Of a DNA stretch of 64,000 nt, positions 58,116 to 64,000 are shown piece by piece; the stretch's first letter is position 1; each line of letters begins with the position of its first letter. The stretch is taken from the NCBI GenBank assembly GCA_027886185.1, contig WOAB01000768.1, forward strand, positions 310,001 through 374,000, written 5' to 3'. The notes below the pieces were generated by a model. The model made no database searches. It had not been told where the DNA came from and was given only the letters and a program-made list of their open reading frames with translations. The position numbers and the translations under genes were made by a program. The stretch comes from Rheum nobile (taxonomy: Eukaryota; Streptophyta; Magnoliopsida; Caryophyllales; Polygonaceae).

Positions 58116-58206
58116 TTTAGAACTTTATACTTACAAAGCATTCATCAGTCATGGTTTATACTAATGTATTGTACATAATTCTTAAGCAATCTCTACTTGC
58201 ACTATA

Positions 58207-58540
58207 TACTTACATGAGTTTCATAGTAACGATATATCACGAAGTATGAAGAAATTGTACATATAGGTTATAATACTATGTTATTACAATATTATACTGA
58301 TGTATCACTCGTATTATAAGTTAATGGGCCCAGACAAAGTTTTATGAAGTTATAATGGGACGAGAGTACGTGTTGTGATATACTTACATGAGTTTCATAG
58401 TAACGATATATCACGAAGTATGAAGAAGTTGTACGTATAGGTTATAATACTATGTTATTATAATATTATACTGATGTATCACTCGTATTATAAGTTAATG
58501 GGCCTAGACAAAGTTTTATGAAGTTATAATGGGCCTAGTT
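58207..58540 (+). repeat. Tandem duplication, period 174
   Basis: Copies start TACTTACATGAGTTTCATAG at 58207 and 58381 and remain nearly identical through AAGTTAATGGGCC...GACAAAGTT. No coding potential. Confidence 0.85.
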
Positions 58541-59215
58541 TGGGCCCAAAATGCATAATGGGCCTACTTTGGGCCCAAAACACATATTCGGGCCTAGTTT
58601 GGGCCCAATATGCTTGTTCGGGCCTAGTTTGGGCCCAATATGCGTTTGTTGGTCCTATTCGGCCTAGTTTGGGCCCAATATGTATTTGTTGGTCCTATTG
58701 GGCCTTGTTTGAGCCCAATATGCATTTGTTGGTCCTATTGGACCTTGTTTGGGCCCCTTATGTGTAATTTGATACTATTCGGCCTGGTTTGGGCCCAATA
58801 TGCTTGTTCGGGCCTAGTTTGGGCCCAATATGCATTTGTTGGTCCTATTGGGCCTTGTTTGGGCCCCTTATGCATTTATTGGTCCTATTGGGCCTTGTTT
58901 GGGCCCCTTATGCGTAATTTGATACTATTCGGCCTAGTTTGGGCCCAATATGCTTGTTCGGGCCTAGTTTGGGCCCAATATGCGTTTGTTGGTCCTATTG
59001 GGCCTAGTTTGGGCCCAATATGCGTTTGTTGGTCCTATTGGGCCTTGTTTGGGCCCAATATGCGTTTGTTGGTCCTATTGGGCCTTGTTTGGGCCCAATA
59101 TGCGTTTGTTGGTCCTATTGGGCCTTATTTGGGCCCATTATGCGTTTGTTGGTCCTATTGGGCCTTGTTTGGGCCCATTATGCGTTTGTTGGTCATAGTT
59201 TGGGCAAATTAAAAT
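58530..59215 (+). repeat. GGGCC(T)...TTTGGGCCCAA minisatellite
   Basis: About 18 units of roughly 30 or 40 bases with core TTTGGGCCCAATATGC and spacer GTTTGTTGGTCCTATTGGGC. The periodic open frames over it (up to 190 codons of the type VGPIGPCLGP) are a by-product of the repeat and are not called as a gene. GGGCCCA is the site II/TCP-type promoter word of plants. Confidence 0.9.
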
Positions 59216-59281
59216 GGATACATAGGTAACCCAAAATACAAAACACAAGTCCAAAACACAATTTCAAAACACATAACATCG

Positions 59282-62200
59282 CTAATCTCCGAGCTGACTC
59301 CCACTACCCTCCCCTGGCTCGTGTATGGAATCCGGGAATATCTGTGATGCACGAGGTGGAGGAGGGGCCATCGGAGGAGTCTCATCAGTCAACATATGCA
59401 ATAGAAGAGACATCATCTCGTCAACCTCCTGAACGGGGATAAGATCCCTACGCGTCCGCCTCTGGAAATAGGCACGAATCTCACCAGCAACCAACTGGTT
59501 CCGCTGTATTGGCAAATACCCATTAGAATTTAAATATGATTAATTAATAAATGACATTAATTGATTTAAACAAATTGCACATACCGCAAGAGTGTCCACC
59601 GATGGTGTGGGATGGACAGGGCCATGAGGACGATCCTGTCTGGTGGATCTAGGATCCACCAGCACATGTGAATACTCGTCCAACCAATCGATATAGTCAT
59701 CTATAACATCCCAATAGCGCGTGACTGGTGGCGCCTCAACCTGGATCAAAGGCCTCGGATCCTCATCCCATGCCCCCAATAGATGAGCGTCGAATTTGAC
59801 GTCGTAATGCCTGAGGTCGTTCTGTCGGATCAATGAGCTCGGCTCTGGGGGTAAGATCGGGATCCCTTGTACATGGCTAAACTGACGAAGGCCGGCAGGT
59901 ACGGCTCCTGAATATCCATGATCTGAATGATCCCTCTAAACAGGGAAGGAGCGTATTCAGGTCGGTCGAATGATACTCTAGGAAACGGAAACCACTATAT
60001 CTGTAACAAATAAAATTGATAACATATTATAAAATTCATAGCATGAAGTACATATTAAAAATTAAAATACCAATATGGTGAAACATATTACCTCCTCATA
60101 TCTAATATTGTCCAGCATCTGGCGCATACACACCAAACGCCCATGCTCCTTGCTCTGTGGTACCTACTGGCCGTCTCTGATGGCAGTTGGGTCCTCGGCC
60201 GTGGCAGCTAGGTCCATGACATAATGTCCACGAAAATGAGGAAAGTACGCCCATATCCATGACTACATAAGAATGCGAACGAAGTAGAAGGTTAGAAAAT
60301 AAATAATTATAATGTATAAAGTTAATTAAATTTTATTAAATTTAAATTCTTACCCTCAAAAGTATGCCACAACTGGCAATGCCCTGCGCCTCTCGTCTGG
60401 ACGCCTGTCCTAAGTTCCGGTACAGGAACGCCAGAATGCCTGCTCCCCATGCATATCGGCCTGTGGCCTCGTGATCGAACAGCAGTGCCAACCACTTGTT
60501 CTTGATCTGACGGGTAGACTTGTCGACCAACACTGTGGAGCCGAGCATCAAGAACAGATAAAGTGAAGCCAAGACGCTCTCGTCCCTCTGCTCGCTACCC
60601 ATCATGCGCGTCAAATCGTCCTGTAGCCTCACGATAGGAATGCCACCAGTACGGTACCATCTATCCACCTGAGAACTATCGTCAAACCCAAAAAGCTCCA
60701 GCACAATCCTCCGTCTGAGCTCTAGATCCTTCACGCCTGGTGCCGTAGAGCTCCTCCCGTCAATGGGCACGCTGAGTATCTCATAAACGTCGTGTAGCGT
60801 AATCGTCATCTCGCCCCAAGGAAAATGGAACCATGACGTCTCAGGGTGCTATCTCTCCACAAAAGCAGAGACCAGGACGCAATCAATAGCCCCGGTGCCA
60901 AGAACACGGAGATGTGTGAGGCCACTACGCTCCGCTAGCCGAAACCATAACTCTGGCTCGGGTCTGATGAACGGCTCAAGATCTATGACGATGCCGACGT
61001 GAAAGTGAACCCTCAAGACCATACAGGTCTGCATGTTCGATAATTAATATTAGCTACGAAATTAAACAAATAATTAAATTTCTACAAGACAAATGAGTTA
61101 AGAAAACACACCAAATCCTGAGTCTGTTGGCGGGCCTGACGACCTGAAACACAGGGAGCGGCCTCAACATCTGCAGCCTCCTCCGGCGCAACCTCGGGAG
61201 CAGCCTCTGGTGCAGCCTCTGGAGCATCCTCTGGAGCAGCCTGTCCTCTAGCTCTCCTGTGCCGTCGCTGCTGTGGAAGGGTGGGGGCACGAGGGGGAGG
61301 AGGGGCCAAAGGAGTCAAATAAAAAATCGCCCTCGCGATATGTGTGGTGTAGATCGGAAGGAGGAAAGGGACGCGCGGCCCTCCAGGCATCCAAGAAGAC
61401 TGCCCTAGAACGGGGCCATGAGCTGGTGTTGGAGCTGGTGCTGGTGCTGGAGTTGGAGCTGGTATAGGGGAAGAAATAGGGGAGGGGGTAGCAAGACTAT
61501 AAGGGAACGGGGAGGAAACGGGGGATGGGACAGAACAAGGAGGTGGAGGGTCGGTCTCATCCGGTAAAATCGGCTCATAAGAAACCGTGTAGTCTACCAA
61601 CAGGTCCTCATCCTCGTCTGACACATGACATGCCGCCTCATCAACTGGCATATCGTCACCAGATGTGACGTATGCGTCCTCTATCCTCGGTCGGACCAGA
61701 AGCTGGAACCGACGACGCATCCTCAGTCGGACCAGAAGCTGGAACCGGCGACTCTACTGCTAATAAGTTCGCCCTCATCTGCACCGCATGACGCCGCACT
61801 GTCGCTGAGATGTGCCTTCTAGGCGCACCGCGTCGATCAGCTACCGGAGCGGGCTGTGTCATCCCCTCAGATCCACCCAACGCGTCCCGTAATGCCTAAA
61901 ATTATTGTTTCGTAATTTATTATAGTCATTCTCTAATATCATTAATTTATTTCTCTAAATTTCAAATGAAATTTGAACTTTTATTTTAAACTTAAATTAT
62001 ATAATTTAATTTCTATAATATCTAATTTTATTTTATTTTATTTCTAATTAATCTATTTTATCTAAATTTCATATTTATTGATCGGTTCAGAATTATATAA
62101 CTTTCATACCCATTTCGCTAAATATTATATGACATTTTAAATTTCATTTAAATTTTATCTAAATTATATATATTTTATCATATTTCTCTAAATTTTATAT

Positions 62201-62747
62201 AAACATAATTTTGGATGAATTCTAAGCAAATCTAACAAATATAACGATTAAAATTTAACGTCAAAATTTGGATGAATTCTAAGTAAATCTAACAAATATA
62301 ACGATTGAAATTTAACGACACAATTTGGATAAATTTGGATGATTTCTAAGCAAATCTACTTACCTGATGACTGATGCCTGTTGTGGGTGTAACGTCAATA
62401 GGTGGACTCGACGGGATCGATAGGGTCAACCGACGTCTCGCGCCACCAGTAGTCCGTCGGACTAAGCTACCATCCTCCTCCTCCTCCTCCATGGCCATCC
62501 AAGCCGGAGCTTCACCAGCGGCGGCTCCACCTCCGACACCGATGGCGGCTCCACCTCCGACACCAGCGGCGGCTCCTCCTCCGACACCGGCCGTCGTCTA
62601 CACCCCCTCAACTCCGGAACCAGATGCCAAAGCACCACCACCGGCGCGAGTCTGCTGCACAGGAGCTCCGGTCGCCGCTGCCTCAACGCCTCCGGCCACC
62701 TCATCACCACCAATCGGACCGCCATGAGCCCCCCTAGTTGAATCCAT
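59282..62747 (-). pseudogene. MULE2 plant-mobile-domain (PMD) gene, six exons
   Basis: Exon model on the minus strand: 62747-62364 (MDSTRGAHGGPIGGDE..., with Gly-Val-Gly-Gly-Ala repeats and one TAG), 61895-61112 (ALRDALGGSEG..., Pro-rich, one frameshift at about 61680), 61028-60354 (MVLRVHFHVGIVID ... GEMTITLHDVYEILSVPIDG, the PMD signature), 60262-60092 (SWIWAYFPHFRGHY), 60000-59585 (WFPFPRVSFDRPEYAP ... YIDWLDEYSHVLVDP) and 59503-59282 (RNQLVAGEIRAYFQRR). All junctions have GT-AG sites, mostly in matching phase. Stops sit at tryptophan-like positions (for example VER/HPETSWF at about 60848), plus one frameshift in exon 5. PMD proteins occur both in transposons and in the host MAIN/MAIL family; their chemistry is unknown. 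The gene starts just inside the right TIR. Confidence 0.82.
62205..62345. repeat. Short tandem duplication in PMD intron 1
   Basis: Units containing TTTGGATGAATTCTAAG and AAATCTAACAAATATAACGA are repeated about 2.5 times with a period near 65 in an AT-rich intron (61896-62363). Confidence 0.7.
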
Positions 62748-62859
62748 GATCGGATTTGAGATTGAATAGACGAAAATTCTGGGAAATCGAAATCGAAGAA
62801 ACGAGAAAAAATTCGGCGCCGAAATCAGGAAATGGGAAAGGGGAAGAAGAAGCTGCTTC

Positions 62860-63148
62860 AACCCTTATCGCACCGTTGTGCGTTAAGGCTTGTCGCAGAT
62901 AAATCTGTGCGATATGCCTTAACGCACAAGTGGTTGGGCTGGGCCAGAATATTTTTGGGCTTGTCTCCCTTGGCCCAATTCAACCTGTGCGACATGACTT
63001 AACGCACAGATTTTACCCCCGAATTTTCCGAAAATGCCTCTTCTGTCCCTTGTGCGTTAAGACATATCGCACAAAACCTGTACGTTAAGGCTTAACGCAT
63101 ACTTTGGTTTGCATTTAGACAATTTTTCGTGTGTATATTTTTTTTTCC
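62860..63148 (-). promoter_or_regulatory. MULE2 right TIR/promoter module
   Basis: Between 62878 and 63100 lie five GTGCGTTAAG / CTTAACGCAC-type pairs, several with one arm read as GTGCGATA or TGTCGCA, plus TTGGGCC words. The outermost 38 bases mirror the left end. The PMD start codon is about 115 bases inside. No clear TATA box. Confidence 0.7.
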
Positions 63149-64000
63149 TAGTAGTAATATCATTGCCAAAAATAAAAAAAGTCATTGACACAAACTAGGA
63201 CCAATGTAGTTTGCTTACTAGTAGCTCGAGAAAAGAGAAAATAATCTCTATTGGACTGAACACATCCATGTTGAATAAAAAACTTAGTCAACTCAACATT
63301 TCATTGTCTTAAGGCCTTTTTTCAAACCCTACAAAGATCGTATGAGCTTACAAACAAGACATGTACAAGGAACAGTAAAACCAAGGGGAGGTTACATATA
63401 TATCTCTTCATCTACAAAACCATGCAAAAGTCATTGTTTATGTCTAACTGATGGATGGGCCACTGTTGAGCAATAGCTAAGGCAATGAATATCCTTATGG
63501 AAGAGAATTTTGCCACTGGAGAAAAAGTTTGTCTCAGCTTTATTGTATCATTTTGCTTCCAGTTTGCCTTATAGCGTTCAACTAAACCATGAGGTCTGAC
63601 TTAATCTTATACACCCACTTTGAGCTAATGACTTTCTTTCTTGGAGGAAGGGAAACTAATTGCCATGTGTGGTTATTCTCCAAAGCAGTCACCTCTTTAA
63701 ACACTGCATTTTGCCAATAAGGATTATGTTTAGTTTGGTGATCAGTAGTAGGTTCAAGGAATTTGATTACATTGAAAAGATAAGCAATGTATGAGGGAGA
63801 AAAAGTTGTCAAGTCACAACGGAAGGCCAAGATGGACTTCGATATAGAAGGATCTTTACAAAAATTTTGGCAAACATAGTCACTAAACTTAGGGGGAGGA
63901 TGAATGGTTCGTGTATATCTCCTATGTACTGTCTTATGTGACTGGGAAGGTGGTAAAGTTGAAGATTATCAGAATCATGTTCAATGGATGTGAACTATAT
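63149..64000 (-). pseudogene. pol: C3 copia fragment: integrase-RT linker and RT N-terminus
   Basis: On the minus strand: RRYTRTIHPPPKFSDYVCQN, then LTTFSPSYIAYLFNVIKFLE, KHNPYWQNAVFKEVTALENN and HTWQLVSLPPRKKVISSKWV, the classic start of Ty1/copia reverse transcriptase. With stops and frame changes it continues through SPVAKF, QQWPIHQLDINNDF and a VCVNDFFIFGND-like catalytic region ending at 63149, where MULE2 begins. It extends past the right edge of the window. The catalytic YVDD appears as VNDF, so this was an old copy. Confidence 0.85.

Larger units (their letters stand above)
35445..63148 (+). mobile_element. MULE2: Mutator-like element with transposase-OTU, GRF and PMD genes
   Basis: Terminal inverted repeats align over about 38 bases: left GGTCTGTATATATACACACC...GTCTAAATGC, right (reverse complement from 63148) GGAAAAAAAAATATACACAC...GTCTAAATGC. 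A shared palindrome-rich zone follows. The flanks are TAGTAGTAG (35436-35444) and TAGTAGTAA (63149-63157), a 9-bp target duplication with one mismatch, and they restore a continuous copia RT reading. Without the nested copia C2 the element is about 9.9 kb. It encodes three genes, two facing the first. Several stops and frameshifts show this copy is no longer active. Confidence 0.85.

Noticed and set aside
58640..59212. A 190-codon open frame with repeated VGPIGPCLGP-type peptides
   Set aside because: It is the translation of the GGGCCC minisatellite. All frames stay open because the unit lacks stops, and there is no start context or known domain.

Overview
The window looks like a transposon-saturated intergenic block from a eudicot plant nuclear genome. 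The evidence is plant-specific repeat families (SIRE-type Ty1/copia, chromovirus-type Ty3/gypsy, RTE-type LINE, FAR1-like Mutator transposases, DUF1985 and plant-mobile-domain genes), GT-AG introns, and AT-rich flanks with GC-rich islands inside LTRs. I cannot name the species. I found no ordinary host gene: every coding signal I recognise belongs to a mobile element, and almost all are broken.

Left half (1-26340). A DUF1985-bearing DNA transposon (3648-4140 plus 21716 to about 26330) is the oldest layer. A minus-strand gypsy element (G1, 1-3647, running off the left edge) abuts it. A second gypsy element (G2, 4141-21715, LTRs about 2.4-2.5 kb) lies inside it, and a SIRE-like copia element (C1, 8170-16876) sits inside the gag of G2 with a perfect GAAAC target duplication.

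Middle (26340-35443). AT-rich sequence holds an RTE LINE tail (about 26870-27522) and a 4.5 kb Mutator-like element (MULE1, 28247-32741). MULE1 has a broken transposase-OTU gene on the minus strand and a small convergent gene on the plus strand. It is followed by 2.1 kb of AT-rich DNA without recognisable features.

Right half (34880-64000). A minus-strand copia element (C3) is split by a large Mutator-like element (MULE2, 35445-63148, 9-bp target duplication with one mismatch). MULE2 carries three genes: a FAR1-type transposase fused to an OTU cysteine-protease domain (+), a GRF-type zinc-finger/coiled-coil protein (-), and a six-exon plant-mobile-domain (PMD) gene (-). Each starts beside a block of the same palindromic word (GTGCGTTAAG with CTTAACGCAC). 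Between the genes lie telobox-like repeats and a GGGCCC minisatellite. The transposase DDE exon is interrupted by a second SIRE-like copia (C2, 37207-55004, TSD AAAAG). The 3' LTR of C2 is in turn interrupted by a gag-protease-only gypsy element (G3, 47775-54748), which is flanked by an unusual 186-bp duplication and carries a primer-binding-site-like extension on its outer LTR end.

The most interesting signals are the three-gene, three-promoter MULE2, the tendency of each DNA transposon here to carry its own palindromic word in termini and introns, and the aberrant G3 insertion.
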